64,000 nucleotides of DNA from Clostridiales bacterium UBA5888 (GCA_002431965.1 DJEW01000011.1:49793-113792); one strand, 5' to 3'; counted from the first letter of the stretch, positions 39,319 to 48,741 are shown. Notes: a model not told the origin generated them from the letters alone. Translations and numbers: made by a program.

Positions 39319-40686
39319 ATGGATCAACTGACAAGAAGCATCAGGCGGATTTCTGACAGCATCTGGACGCAGCTGACCGTTGCGGCTGTGATAACGGCGG
39401 TTTTTATGCTGTTCGTTTACAAGACAGCACCCTCACTTGACCTGTGGTGGGCAAGACCGGCAGCACTGCTGTTCAGTGGCATATTTGCGCTTGCATTGGT
39501 GCTGGTCATTGCGATACGCAGATTTAATGCACTTGAGCTGCTTGGTACGGCGGCGTGCGTTGGATGTGCGATATATGCGCGTGTCGCGCTGCTTCCGTTT
39601 GAGTCGGGCGACTTCACACAGTACCTGCTGCAATGGTTCAAGGAGCTTGGCTCATTGTCCGTCAAAGACGCGCTGAGCACGCCGATAGGCAACTATAACT
39701 TGCCGTATATCTATTACCTCACCATACTCTCACGCTTCAATGCGGAGAGCCTTGTGCACATAAAGGCGTTCTCATGCCTTTTTGACGTAATAATGGCATA
39801 TGCGGTGATGCGTCTTGCCATGACAGAGGTGGAGGACAAGCGCTTGCAGCTTGCCGCGTATATCATTGTGCTGCTGTCACCGACGGTGATGATAGACAGC
39901 GCGATGTGGGCGCAGTGCGATTCGGTGTACACGGCGCTGTGTATAATATCCGCATTCGCGGCGGTGAGAGGGCGCGGTCGGCTGTGCGCGATAAGCTGGA
40001 CGGCGGCGTTCTGCTTCAAGCTGCAGGCGGTGTTCATCCTGCCCGCTCTTGCAGCGGCACTTTTTATGGGCAAGGTCAAGCCCAAGCATCTGCTGTGGAT
40101 CCCGGCAGTATATTTTATTTCCATTCTGCCGGCGCTTATTGCCGGACGCAGCCTTGCCGACTGCCTGAATATCTACACCAATCAGGTCGGGTACTATAAG
40201 GGGCTGTTTTTCAATGCGCCGACCGTATGGCGTTTCTTCGGCGATGCGCAGATACCGGAGCTGACCAATATGTCTGTATATCCTGCGATGGGAGCGCTGA
40301 TACTGTTTACGCTGTATGCCATAAGCGCAGTGAAGAGTATGGACAATAATAAGCTTATCAGCCTCTTTTTCATTTCTGCACTGCTTGCCGCATTTCTTCT
40401 GCCGCGCATGCACGAAAGGTATTTCTACATGGCGGAGGTGCTCTCCATAGCATACTTCACATGTGACAGGAGAAAATGGTATGTCCCCGCGATACTCACA
40501 GCGGCATCGCTGTCGAGTTATATGGAATACTTTCTCGTGTATTCCATGTCTTCATATGAAGAGTACATGGCGAAGACAGTCGGAATAAAGCCGGTGTATT
40601 TTGCCGCAGCCATACTTGTCATACTGGCAATGGAGGGACGGGCGCTCTTTGGCGGGACAGTAAGGACAAGCGAAAATCTGGAGTGA
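39319..40686 (+). CDS. GT-C-like polytopic membrane protein (putative glycosyltransferase)
   Basis: 455 residues, about eleven helices. The first outer loop has FESGDFTQYLLQWFKELGSL, with the acidic residue expected in a GT-C enzyme. Later blocks LSPTVMIDSAMWAQCDSVYT and LPRMHERYFYMAEVL are typical of the COG5542-type mannosyl/galactosyl membrane transferases. It is followed after 22 nt by a flippase, consistent with assembly and export of a surface glycan. The specific reaction is unknown. Confidence 0.8.
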   Translation: MDQLTRSIRRISDSIWTQLTVAAVITAVFMLFVYKTAPSLDLWWARPAALLFSGIFALALVLVIAIRRFNALELLGTAACVGCAIYARVALLPFESGDFTQYLLQWFKELGSLSVKDALSTPIGNYNLPYIYYLTILSRFNAESLVHIKAFSCLFDVIMAYAVMRLAMTEVEDKRLQLAAYIIVLLSPTVMIDSAMWAQCDSVYTALCIISAFAAVRGRGRLCAISWTAAFCFKLQAVFILPALAAALFMGKVKPKHLLWIPAVYFISILPALIAGRSLADCLNIYTNQVGYYKGLFFNAPTVWRFFGDAQIPELTNMSVYPAMGALILFTLYAISAVKSMDNNKLISLFFISALLAAFLLPRMHERYFYMAEVLSIAYFTCDRRKWYVPAILTAASLSSYMEYFLVYSMSSYEEYMAKTVGIKPVYFAAAILVILAMEGRALFGGTVRTSENLE

Positions 40687-40708
40687 ATCTCTCATAAGGA
40701 GGAGAGCG

Positions 40709-42355
40709 ATGGCAGGGAAAAAGGGTCAGAATTATATGCACGGCGCGGCGATACTCACCGTCGGCGTGATAATAATGAAAATACTGGGCTTTATATACAA
40801 AATACCGCTCGGCAACATCCTCGGCGACGAGGGGTACTCGATGTTCACGAGTGCCTACAGCATTTATTTCATCTTCTTCACGCTTGCGACCGCAGGTCTG
40901 CCGGTGGCGCTGTCGCGCCTCGTGGCGGAGGCGGACGCCAACGGACGGGCAAAGCAGGAGGAGAAGACGTTCCGCGTCGCGCGCGCGACGTTCTTCGTGA
41001 TCGGTCTTGTGTTCGCGCTCATCATGTTCCTCTTCCCGGACTGGCTCGCGGCGGTATACCTTGAAAACCCTGACGCCGCGCTCAGTATAAAGGCAATGAG
41101 CCCGGCGATACTCCTTGTGTGCATAGTGTCCGCATACCGCGGATACTGCCAGGGCAACGGCAACATGATCCCCACAACGGTGGACGAGGTGCTGGAGGTG
41201 CTGTTCAAGGTCATCTCCGGGCTTATAATCGCGTATGCCGCGGTGAAGGCGGGGCTTGGGCGTCCGGTCGGCTCGGCGGGCGCGGTGCTGGGCGTTTCTA
41301 TCGGTTCGGTCGTGTCGCTGGCGTATATGATCATTTACAAGCGCCGCAACTATGACATTCTCTCAGCACCCTATTCCGCGGGCATCGTCGATGCGGACGA
41401 CACGCCGGAGGACGACGGGCTTGTTGACTCAACCGGAAAGATAATCCATGATATACTCACCATCGGCGTTCCAATTGCGCTTGGCGCGTGCATCATGGCA
41501 ATACTCAACAGCGTCGATTCCAAGCTCTGTATGAACCGCTTGCAGTCCGCCGCCGGGTTCAGCTATTATCAGGCGAAGGTGCTCTACGGCGTGTACGGCA
41601 AGGCGCAGACGCTCTTCAACCTGCCGGCGGCGTTCATCACGCCGCTGACCATTGCGATAGTCCCGGCAATCTCCGGGGCGATCGCGCGCCGCGCCAAGGG
41701 CGAGGCGGCGAAGATATCCGAGGGCTCGATGCGCATATCCGCAGTCATCAGCCTGCCGATGGGCGTGGGGCTGATGGTGCTGAGCGAGGCGATAATGAAT
41801 GTGCTCTACCCCAACAGCAACGCCGCAGGTCCGGGGCTGCTGTGCATAATGGGCGCGGCGAGCTTTTTTGTGTGCATGGTGCTGATGGAAAACGCTGTTC
41901 TGCAGGCGTCCGGCAAGGAAAAGCTGACGATGATAACGATGATCTCGGGCGGGTGTGTGAAGATCGCGGTGAACTGGTTTCTCGTAGCAAGACCCGAAAT
42001 AAATATTTACGGCGCGCCGGTCGGCACGCTTGTGAGCTACATGGCGATGGCGGCGCTCAACTATGTATTTATGTGCCGCACGCTCGACGACAGACCGAGA
42101 CTGTTTCAGGTTTTTGCCCGCCCGCTCGCGGCAAGCGTGCTGATGGGATTGACCGCCTGGGCGATATACGGGCTGTGCGCGCGCTTCATCGGCGCGGCGG
42201 ACTGGCTGGGCACGGCGGTGTGCATGATGATAGCAGTGATCGCGGCGGTCGCGGTATATGCGGCGTCCGCGGTATGCCTGAGAGCCGTCGTGAAAGAAGA
42301 TCTCGCACTTATACCGGGCGGTGACAGAATTGGCAAATTACTCCATTTGCGCTGA
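40709..42355 (+). CDS. SpoVB/MurJ-like oligosaccharide flippase
   Basis: 548 residues, about fourteen helices, MOP superfamily. The N-terminus GAAILTVGVIIMKILGFIYK and PLGNILGDEGYSMFTSAYSI is typical of SpoVB-like lipid-linked oligosaccharide flippases; the two-half fold is seen again from ~235 (DILTIGVPIALGACIMAILN). It probably moves lipid II or a polyprenyl-linked glycan across the membrane. AAGGAGGAG precedes the ATG. Immediate neighbours favour a surface glycan, but a peptidoglycan or sporulation role is equally possible. Confidence 0.88.
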   Translation: MAGKKGQNYMHGAAILTVGVIIMKILGFIYKIPLGNILGDEGYSMFTSAYSIYFIFFTLATAGLPVALSRLVAEADANGRAKQEEKTFRVARATFFVIGLVFALIMFLFPDWLAAVYLENPDAALSIKAMSPAILLVCIVSAYRGYCQGNGNMIPTTVDEVLEVLFKVISGLIIAYAAVKAGLGRPVGSAGAVLGVSIGSVVSLAYMIIYKRRNYDILSAPYSAGIVDADDTPEDDGLVDSTGKIIHDILTIGVPIALGACIMAILNSVDSKLCMNRLQSAAGFSYYQAKVLYGVYGKAQTLFNLPAAFITPLTIAIVPAISGAIARRAKGEAAKISEGSMRISAVISLPMGVGLMVLSEAIMNVLYPNSNAAGPGLLCIMGAASFFVCMVLMENAVLQASGKEKLTMITMISGGCVKIAVNWFLVARPEINIYGAPVGTLVSYMAMAALNYVFMCRTLDDRPRLFQVFARPLAASVLMGLTAWAIYGLCARFIGAADWLGTAVCMMIAVIAAVAVYAASAVCLRAVVKEDLALIPGGDRIGKLLHLR

Positions 42356-42403
42356 GTTTCGGGCTGATTTTTCAAAAAAACCACATTTAGAGGGAAAAAT
42401 CTC

Positions 42404-42432
42404 TTGATATTGCCGCGGAAATGTGCTAAATT
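42404..42432 (+). promoter_or_regulatory. Promoter of the HU gene
   Basis: TTGATA (42404-42409), 17 bp, TAAATT (42427-42432). The leader of ~110 nt contains short hairpins and nothing recognisable. Confidence 0.65.
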
Positions 42433-42550
42433 CTACGTGCGGCTTTTGGGGATGCCTGAGACCGCATACAAAAAATGAGTATTCTGCCGGTTTTTCGGGC
42501 AGACTCATCATATCATGGCTGTTGCCATATATTTTTAGGAGGAATATGTA

Positions 42551-42826
42551 ATGAATAAGACCGAACTTATAGCTGCTGTTGCAGAGAAGGCCGGCATGTC
42601 CAAGAAGGACAGCGAGAAGGCAGTCAACGCCGTTTTTGAATCCATCACCGCAGCCCTCACCGAGGGCGACAAGGTCCAGCTCGTCGGCTTCGGCACTTTT
42701 GAAGTCAAGGAGCGCGGCGCCCGCGTTGGCCGCAACCCCAGAACCAAGGAAGAGATCGAGATCCCCGCAAGCCGCGTTCCCGCGTTCAAGGTCGGCAAGG
42801 CTCTCAAGGATGCAGTCGCAAAGTAA
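42551..42826 (+). CDS. hup: HU-family nucleoid protein
   Basis: 91 residues, the standard HU length. [40 protein letters not shown] and [20 protein letters not shown] are canonical, including the beta-arm NPRT--E-I-IPA. It binds and bends DNA as a dimer. AGGAGG lies 7 nt before the ATG. Codon use is that of a highly expressed gene. Confidence 0.97.
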   Translation: MNKTELIAAVAEKAGMSKKDSEKAVNAVFESITAALTEGDKVQLVGFGTFEVKERGARVGRNPRTKEEIEIPASRVPAFKVGKALKDAVAK

Positions 42827-42902
42827 TTCAGAAAATCTCTGATCGAAAAACTGCCAGCAGCGAGGTTGAAAGATCCCGCTGCTGTTTTTTAGAGGACGGA
42901 AA

Positions 42903-43145
42903 ATGAGACTGGACAAATACTTAAAGGTCTCCCGGCTGATAAAGCGGCGCACCGTGGCAAACGAGGCGTGCGACGGAGACAGAGTGACCGTCAACGGCAG
43001 ACAGGTGAAAGCCAGCTATCAGGTCAAGACAGGGGACGTTATAGAGATCGCCTTCGGGCAGCGCACGCTTAAGGTCGAGGTCACGCAGATAAGCGAGACC
43101 GCCAGCAAGGCGGACGCCCCGGCAATGTACAGGGAAATAGAGTAA
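42903..43145 (+). CDS. S4-domain RNA-binding protein, RqcP/YabO-like
   Basis: 80 residues, almost entirely an S4 domain: MRLDKYLKVSRLIKRRTVAN, then VTVNGRQVKASYQVKTGDVI. In Firmicutes the YabO protein next to HU is RqcP, which binds stalled 50S-peptidyl-tRNA and promotes Ala-tail addition with RqcH. The HU-S4 neighbourhood is the same as in Bacillus (hbs/yabO type order varies), which supports the call. AGAGGA lies 7 nt upstream. Confidence 0.9.
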   Translation: MRLDKYLKVSRLIKRRTVANEACDGDRVTVNGRQVKASYQVKTGDVIEIAFGQRTLKVEVTQISETASKADAPAMYREIE

Positions 43146-43151
43146 ACAATG

Positions 43152-43181
43152 AAAGCCTCCCGCGGCGAGCGGGAGGCTTTT
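43152..43181. terminator. Bidirectional terminator
   Basis: A perfect 12-bp stem AAAGCCTCCCGC/GCGGGAGGCTTT with a 5-nt loop, then T, between the S4 gene and the convergent P-loop gene. Confidence 0.9.
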
Positions 43182-43206
43182 GCGTAACAGCGTATAAGGT
43201 TATATA

Positions 43207-43620
43207 TCAGAGCAGGAACTTTTTCAGCGCTTCGGGAACGGTCTCGGGATCGGCGGAGACGCTGATGAAAAACTCTATCTTCTCCGCCTCGGCGAAGCCG
43301 TCGAGCCAGGAGATGAACGCGGCAAGCGCGTCCTCCGACTTGTCGCCGACGAGTTTATAGAAATTGTCTATGTAAAAATGCGTGATGTCATAATTGCCGG
43401 CGTGAATGCCGCAGATGAGTCCCTTGAGGAACTCATAGGTGCCGACGTCATAAGTGCCGGCGTCGATAAGACGAGCCTGATAGGGGATGTCATAGGTGAG
43501 CTTGCGCTCCTTTTCGATAACAACGACGTCGCCGTTGCCCTCGTCCACTGCCTTGCGCACAAGGTCAACCAGTTTCTTCGTCTTTCCTGAGCCCTTCAGA
43601 CCCATAATAAGCTTGACCAT
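43207..43620 (-). CDS. Small P-loop protein of unknown role
   Basis: 137 residues from the ATG at 43620 (GGGAG 10 nt upstream). A Walker A, MGLKGSGKTKKLVDLV, is at the N-terminus. The rest is an alpha/beta fold with IDNFYKLVGDKSEDALAAFI and IEFFISVSADPETVPEAL. A clear Walker B (four apolar residues then D) could be HFYID near 88. Short proteins like this are often labelled 'PilT-like' in Clostridia, but no twitching motility is implied. The start codon could in principle lie further upstream; the AT-rich upstream frame makes that unlikely. Confidence 0.75.
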   Translation of the reverse strand: MVKLIMGLKGSGKTKKLVDLVRKAVDEGNGDVVVIEKERKLTYDIPYQARLIDAGTYDVGTYEFLKGLICGIHAGNYDITHFYIDNFYKLVGDKSEDALAAFISWLDGFAEAEKIEFFISVSADPETVPEALKKFLL

Positions 43621-43835
43621 TTCGACCACGCTCCCTTTCGTTTCAATGTTTTGGGGTTTTGCCGGGCGCTTCCGTTCAGGCAGCGCCCATTTATTCTTTA
43701 TATTCAGCATATCATTTTTTAGCGAAAAGGGCAATAGGGGAGTTGTTAATTTTATTTTACAAAAATGCATTATAGGAGCAGGGTAAACCTTTAGACAAAT
43801 TGGGAAAATTGCATAGAAAAACTGCTGATATTTTC

Positions 43836-43864
43836 TTGACGTGCCAGACACAATGTGTTAACAT
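43836..43864 (+). promoter_or_regulatory. Promoter of the dehydratase operon
   Basis: TTGACG (43836-43841), 17 bp, TAACAT (43859-43864). Confidence 0.65.
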
Positions 43865-43950
43865 TTTATTAAGCGTACTTTGAACAGGTGTCGGTATGCA
43901 TAAACAGGACGCATACGCAGACAACCAATACAATAAAAGAGGTGTATCGC

Positions 43951-45135
43951 TTGAAAGATCTAAAGCATCTTATTTACTTTGAGAACCTGCTTCAGGATGC
44001 ACAGAACGAGCTTGTGACGAAGGCCGTTGAAGAAGGCAGGCACGCGCTTGGCTACAATTGCTTCTACGTTCCCGAACCGCTTCTCAATCTGCCCGGCTGT
44101 TTTTCCAGCCGCCTGCGCGCTCCCCGCTGCACTTCCACGGATCTGGCAAACTACTACATGACCACACGCACCTGCCCCTATGTCCGCTCCATCCTTGAGC
44201 GCGCGATCGAGGGCGGCTACAACTATCTCGAGGCTCTGTTCGGCTGCGAGTGCTGCGCCGCGATGGAGCGCATGGAGACGCACTTTGAGCTTATCCACCC
44301 CGTGAAGAACGACAAGTTCTTCCTCACGATCTTCGACCCTCCCATGAAGGGCGACAAGACCAACCTTGACTACTACAAGGTCGAGCTTGAGCACAAGGTC
44401 GTGGACAAGCTCGCCGAGCGCGGCGTTGACGTGTCCGAGGACGCAATGCGCGCGGCAATTGCCGACCATAACGAGATCAGCCGCATCATCACCGAGATCG
44501 GCGATTTCCGAAAGCTCGGCAATCCGCCCATCACCGGCTATGAGTTCCACGTCATCCAGCTTGTGAGCGAGGTGTGCCCGCATTACCTCATCAAGCCCTA
44601 CCTTGAAGAGACGCTGGAGGAGATAAAGACCCGCGAGCCGGAGGAGAAATTCCCGTTCCGCGCAAGAGTTGCTCTTGTCGGCTCGGAAATCGACGACCCC
44701 GACTTCACAAAGCTCATCGAGAGCTGCGGCGCGATGGTCGTGGCTGATCGCTACTGCTTCGGCTCTATCCCCGGACGCGAGCAGATAGAGATCAGGGACG
44801 GTGAGACCGCTTTTGACGCCATCTGCCGCCACTATCTCGAGGTCAGCCAGTGCGCCCGCTTCATGGACGGCTTGAAGATAGAGCAGCGCCACGCCGAGGT
44901 CGCGCGCATCACGCGCGAATATAAGGCGGACGGCATAATCTATGAGAACATGAAGTTCTGCGAGTTCTGGAGCTACGAGAAGGTCCTTGCTTCCCACATC
45001 TTCACAAACGAGCTGAACATCCCCTGCTGCACGATAGAAAAGGAATACGCGCTCGGCGCTGTCGGTCAGCTGCGCACCCGCTTCCAGGCGTTCATAGAAG
45101 CGCTGGAGATCAAGAACATTCAGGGAGGTAAGTGA
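43951..45135 (+). CDS. 2-hydroxyacyl-CoA dehydratase subunit, HgdB/HadC-like
   Basis: 394 residues. Dehydratases of this family remove water from 2-hydroxyacyl-CoA by a ketyl-radical route, using a [4Fe-4S] cluster. The family Cys are visible in FGCECCAAMERM (~92) and IIYENMKFCEFWSYE (~330), with ALVGSEIDDPDFTKLIESCG as the second-domain start. The start is the TTG at 43951, with GAGGTG 7 nt upstream. Two nucleotides separate it from the second subunit. No activating ATPase (HgdC/HadI) or CoA-transferase lies nearby. The substrate is not determinable. Confidence 0.88.
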   Translation: MKDLKHLIYFENLLQDAQNELVTKAVEEGRHALGYNCFYVPEPLLNLPGCFSSRLRAPRCTSTDLANYYMTTRTCPYVRSILERAIEGGYNYLEALFGCECCAAMERMETHFELIHPVKNDKFFLTIFDPPMKGDKTNLDYYKVELEHKVVDKLAERGVDVSEDAMRAAIADHNEISRIITEIGDFRKLGNPPITGYEFHVIQLVSEVCPHYLIKPYLEETLEEIKTREPEEKFPFRARVALVGSEIDDPDFTKLIESCGAMVVADRYCFGSIPGREQIEIRDGETAFDAICRHYLEVSQCARFMDGLKIEQRHAEVARITREYKADGIIYENMKFCEFWSYEKVLASHIFTNELNIPCCTIEKEYALGAVGQLRTRFQAFIEALEIKNIQGGK

Positions 45136-45137
45136 GG

Positions 45138-46745
45138 ATGAAAATCACAGACAAGCTTATTGCTTCCATAGACAAAAAGCTTGAACGCTTTGACCCCATA
45201 TGGCAGGCGGAGCACGGCGTGGGCGGTCAGCGCAGCCGTTACTATGACAAGACCGGCGTTGCCAAATGGCGCGAGTGGCGCGGCGTGAAGGACACGTTTT
45301 ATGATTATACCCAGTGGCTCAATAACCTTCTGAGTATGGTGCAGATGGTCGCCTCCGCGCCCATTCCGTGTCTCAAGGGCTTCTGGGAATACCGCTGGAT
45401 GGGCTCGTATCTGGGCACGTTCATGTTCATCGACCGCCTTTTTGAGGGCTACCGCGGCTACGAGCTGCGCATCGCGCACCTGAATATGCACGCTATAGTC
45501 CAGAGCCTCACCAAGCGCATCGCAATGGTGCTTGCAAACGACAGGCGCCTCGGCGGAGGACCGCTGACGGATAAGTTCATTCCGTTTGACGAGGTGCTGC
45601 CGCCGCTGTTCCTTACGGGCTTCAAGGGGCTTATTCCATTTCCGCTTCAGACTCTGCCGGAATTTATTATATGCGATGTTGACCAGCATATAGAGCCGTA
45701 CTACATAGACGTGGCGGAGTCCTACGGGCTTCCCGCCGACGTGTGCTCCCGCTGCGCGGCGGAGACGGGCGTTGCCATAGACGATGCCTTCCCCCTCATC
45801 GGCAAGGCGTTTCTGACAACGAATATGCCCTGCAACGCATCCGAGTGCACTTCCATGTTCCAGCGCCGCCGCGTCGATCTGCCGGACTTTGCGGTGACGC
45901 TCGCAATGCGCCACAACGAGCCGGAGGCACACCCCTACTCCACGCAGATGCTCAGGGATGCGATCGCATTCGTCGAGCGCGAGTACGGCGTGAAGTACGA
46001 CTGGAACGAGCTTTTCAAATATGCAGAGCTCATGAATGAGCAGAACACCATAGAGCTTGAGAAGTGGGATATTTTCAAAACGAAGTACTCCGCGCTTGTC
46101 GGCATCGCCGAGACGCTCTACCGCCTTTATTCCTGGGCGTCCGTCAACGGCACGGATCCGTACTTCAACAAGGTTGACCGCAAGGTCATCAAGCTCATGC
46201 GCAAGGCGTATGAAGAGAATTACCAGCCGTTCGGCGGCAGGACGCGCCACCGCGCGTTCTTGTGGGGACCGTCCGCCGTGTATTACACCGACTTCCCGAC
46301 GTGGATACAGAACTGCTGGGGCATAAACATCGTGCTGAACATGGACTCCACCATGGGGCACAACATGATCAGCACCACCGACCCGGAGCAGGCGATAAAG
46401 GATCTGGCGCTGTTCTCGGAAAAGGCGACGATGCGCCACCATGCCGTCGGCGGCTGGGACAACGTCAACGCCATCTGGGAGTGGGCGAAGAACTTTGACT
46501 GCGACATGGTGCTCATGAACGACAACATCGCCTGCAAGGGCATGCTCGGCGTTCACGCGCTCATGGAGGAGCAGGCGCGCGATCTCGGCTTCCATTTCAT
46601 TTTCATCGAGCATGACCTTGAGGACAGCCGCACCGTCTCCCGCCAGGATATGAGAAACTGCGTCAACAACTATATGTCCGTCGTACTCAACGAAAAGCCG
46701 CTTGACCCGACCATTGTTGAATTCGACGATTCGCAGGCATACTGA
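45138..46745 (+). CDS. 2-hydroxyacyl-CoA dehydratase subunit, large (HgdA-like)
   Basis: 535 residues, longer than the ~410-480 usual for HgdA/HadB. Cys are grouped in YGLPADVCSRCAAETG (~200) and TTNMPCNASECTSMFQ (~230), and NFDCDMVLMNDNIACKGML (~455) resembles the C-terminal Cys helix of the family. The start is the ATG at 45138 after GGAGG. It is presumably the partner of the gene just upstream, forming a heterodimer. The extra N-terminal ~90 residues are unexplained. Like its partner, it may belong to the benzoyl-CoA-reductase/HgdB superfamily in a broader sense. Confidence 0.85.
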   Translation: MKITDKLIASIDKKLERFDPIWQAEHGVGGQRSRYYDKTGVAKWREWRGVKDTFYDYTQWLNNLLSMVQMVASAPIPCLKGFWEYRWMGSYLGTFMFIDRLFEGYRGYELRIAHLNMHAIVQSLTKRIAMVLANDRRLGGGPLTDKFIPFDEVLPPLFLTGFKGLIPFPLQTLPEFIICDVDQHIEPYYIDVAESYGLPADVCSRCAAETGVAIDDAFPLIGKAFLTTNMPCNASECTSMFQRRRVDLPDFAVTLAMRHNEPEAHPYSTQMLRDAIAFVEREYGVKYDWNELFKYAELMNEQNTIELEKWDIFKTKYSALVGIAETLYRLYSWASVNGTDPYFNKVDRKVIKLMRKAYEENYQPFGGRTRHRAFLWGPSAVYYTDFPTWIQNCWGINIVLNMDSTMGHNMISTTDPEQAIKDLALFSEKATMRHHAVGGWDNVNAIWEWAKNFDCDMVLMNDNIACKGMLGVHALMEEQARDLGFHFIFIEHDLEDSRTVSRQDMRNCVNNYMSVVLNEKPLDPTIVEFDDSQAY

Positions 46746-46768
46746 TACGAAAGGAAAGGTCTGAAAGC

Positions 46769-46954
46769 ATGAAGAAATTCCTGGGCTTTCTTATGAAGCT
46801 TATCGGCAGGCTGATACTCATAGGGCTGATCGGCTTTGCCGCCACTTTTGCGCTTTATATGTTCAACGGCGAGAACAAGCTCATCTACTACGTTGTGAGA
46901 CCGCTGCTCAACAAGCACTACGACTCGCAGGTGAGAGACAGAAGAATAGTCTGA
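46769..46954 (+). CDS. Small membrane protein
   Basis: 61 residues: MKKFLGFLMKLIGRL, one membrane helix (~14-32), then a hydrophilic C-terminus ending DSQVRDRRIV. GAAAGG before the ATG fits. It lies 23 nt after the dehydratase and is closed by a terminator, so it belongs to that transcript. Not recognised. Confidence 0.75.
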   Translation: MKKFLGFLMKLIGRLILIGLIGFAATFALYMFNGENKLIYYVVRPLLNKHYDSQVRDRRIV

Positions 46955-46972
46955 GCATAGAGAGAATCGGAT

Positions 46973-47004
46973 CGGGTCGGGGAACATGCCCCGGCCCGGT
47001 TTTC
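46973..47004 (+). terminator. Terminator of the dehydratase operon
   Basis: A 10-bp stem CGGGTCGGGG/CCCCGGCCCG (one T-G pair) with loop AACATG, then GTTTTCT. The loop contains the ATG at 46986, which makes that codon an unlikely start for the next gene. Confidence 0.82.
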
Positions 47005-47030
47005 TGCACAGCGAAAGGATGGGAGAGACC

Positions 47031-47741
47031 GTGCACAAAACTTTGACCATAGACGGCGGGCAGATAGAATACACGCTTGAGCGAAAGCGCGTGAAGAACA
47101 TCAACCTGCGCGTGAGGAGCGACGCAAGCGTATACGTTTCCGCCCCGCAGCTCGTGCCGATGGCGGCAATAGAGACGATGCTGCGCAAAAACGCTGCGTA
47201 CATAATGCAGCACCGCGCCGCAGCGGAGGCGCGGCTGGAGAGAGTGCGCGATTTCACCGAGGGGCGCGCCGTGCGCATCCTGGGCAGGAGCTATGCCGTA
47301 ATATACCGCGCGGGGGCTAAAAACGGCGCGGAGCTTTATGACGGCGCGGTATACGTGACGCTGAGAAACCCCGACGACGCCGACGCCGGTGCGCGGGCGC
47401 TGGAGAAGTGGCTGCGCGCGCTGTGTGCGCAGGAGATAGAGCGCATATGCGAGCGGGTGTACCCGGCGTTTGAAGCGATGGGCGCGGCGTACCCGGAGAT
47501 AAAGCTGCGGCGCATGACGAGCCGGTGGGGCAGCTGCCGCCCAAAAGCGGGCGTGCTGACATTCAACACGGGGCTTATCCACACGGACGAGGCGTGCATA
47601 GAGTATGTCGTGACGCACGAATTCTGCCATTTTATCCACCCGGATCATTCCCCGGCGTTCCATGCGCTGATGACGCGGCTGATGCCCGACTGGCGCGAGA
47701 GAAAAAAGCGCCTGAACGAAACGCCGTTTCCCGGCGTTTGA
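47031..47741 (+). CDS. YgjP-type M48-like metallopeptidase (DUF45)
   Basis: 236 residues. The C-terminal zinc site is VVTHEFCHFIHPDHSPAFH (HExxH plus a downstream His), preceded by RRMTSRWGSCRPKAG, the family's RW-S-GSC motif, and LTFNTGLIHTDEACIEYVV. The N-terminal half is a small beta domain (YTLERKRVKNINLRVRSD). YgjP/UpsH-like proteins act with type I restriction systems in some bacteria; here none is near. The start is read as the GTG at 47031, with GGGAG 5 nt upstream. The ATG at 47019 overlaps that site, and the one at 46986 lies in a terminator loop. Confidence 0.88.
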   Translation: MHKTLTIDGGQIEYTLERKRVKNINLRVRSDASVYVSAPQLVPMAAIETMLRKNAAYIMQHRAAAEARLERVRDFTEGRAVRILGRSYAVIYRAGAKNGAELYDGAVYVTLRNPDDADAGARALEKWLRALCAQEIERICERVYPAFEAMGAAYPEIKLRRMTSRWGSCRPKAGVLTFNTGLIHTDEACIEYVVTHEFCHFIHPDHSPAFHALMTRLMPDWRERKKRLNETPFPGV

Positions 47742-47745
47742 GGTA

Positions 47746-47774
47746 TTGCGCCGTGCGTTAAAACATAGTATAAT
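47746..47774 (+). promoter_or_regulatory. Promoter of the PfkB kinase gene
   Basis: TTGCGC (47746-47751), 17 bp, TATAAT (47769-47774), 34 nt before the ATG. Confidence 0.65.
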
Positions 47775-47808
47775 TCGACAAAATACGACATGAAATGAGG
47801 GCTCGGCG

Positions 47809-48741
47809 ATGGCGATAACCGTGGTGGGCAATGTGTTTGTGGATATTAAGGGCTTCCCGGATGACAGCTATATCCCCGGCGGACGCAACGCGGGTCGTGT
47901 GGAATTCGTGCACGGCGGCGTGGGGCGCAATGTCGCGGAGGATATTGCCAATGTTGAGCTTCGCCCGCGCTTTGTCAGCATGGTGGACGACACGCCCGAG
48001 GGCGCGGAGGTGCTCAGAAAGCTCAACAACCACAAGGTGAACACAGAGTATGTGCTGTCCGTGCCGAACGGCATGGGCATGTGGCTGGCGGTGTTCGACG
48101 AGACGGGGGATATTGTCGGCTCTATTTCCAAACGCCCGGACATGTCGGCGATGGTACGGCTTGTGGAGGAAAAGGGAGACGAGATATTTGCCGGCTGCGA
48201 CAGCATCGTGCTGGAGATCGATCTGGACAAGGAGATAATAAAAAGCGTTTTCAGGTACGCGGAGAAATACAATAAGCGCGTGTACGCCGTTGTGGCGAAC
48301 ATGAGCATTGCCACGCAGCGGCGCGATTTTCTGCAGTCGATCGACTGCTTTGTTTGCAACGCCGAGGAGGCTGGCATGCTCTTTGTGTGCGACATGAGCG
48401 GGCTTTCGCCGGAGGCGCTGTGCGAGGAGCTTTCAAAGCGCGTTATGAGAGCGCGCATTCCATCCATGGTCGTCACGCTTGGCAGCCGGGGCGCGGTGTA
48501 CGCGGATATGCACGGCGACAAGGGCGTTTATCCTGCCCATCGCGTCAATGTGCGAGACACGACGGGCGCGGGCGATGCGTTCTGCGCAGGGGTGGCGATG
48601 GGGCTGACCTACGGGAAGACGATGCGCGAGGCGGTTGAGATAGGCACGCGGCTGGCGGCGTCGGTGATAACAGTGTCGGAAAACGTCTGCCCACGCTTTC
48701 TGCCGCGCGAGCTTGGGCTGGACATAGACGTGACGGATTAG
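47809..48741 (+). CDS. PfkB-family carbohydrate/nucleoside kinase
   Basis: 310 residues of ribokinase fold. GRVEFVHGGVGRNVAEDIAN is the N-terminal GG substrate motif and VNVRDTTGAGDAFCAGVAMG the C-terminal signature with the catalytic Asp. VVTLGSRGAVYAD is typical of the ATP domain. The substrate is unknown; pseudouridine kinase or sugar kinases share this pattern. GAGGG precedes the ATG. It is monocistronic, with its own promoter and terminator, so it need not belong to the downstream glucan cluster. Confidence 0.9.
   Translation: MAITVVGNVFVDIKGFPDDSYIPGGRNAGRVEFVHGGVGRNVAEDIANVELRPRFVSMVDDTPEGAEVLRKLNNHKVNTEYVLSVPNGMGMWLAVFDETGDIVGSISKRPDMSAMVRLVEEKGDEIFAGCDSIVLEIDLDKEIIKSVFRYAEKYNKRVYAVVANMSIATQRRDFLQSIDCFVCNAEEAGMLFVCDMSGLSPEALCEELSKRVMRARIPSMVVTLGSRGAVYADMHGDKGVYPAHRVNVRDTTGAGDAFCAGVAMGLTYGKTMREAVEIGTRLAASVITVSENVCPRFLPRELGLDIDVTD

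Noticed and set aside
41488..42324. 278-codon plus-strand ORF inside the flippase gene
   Set aside because: Frame-shifted shadow of the flippase, rich in Gly/Arg/Asp, without recognisable domains.
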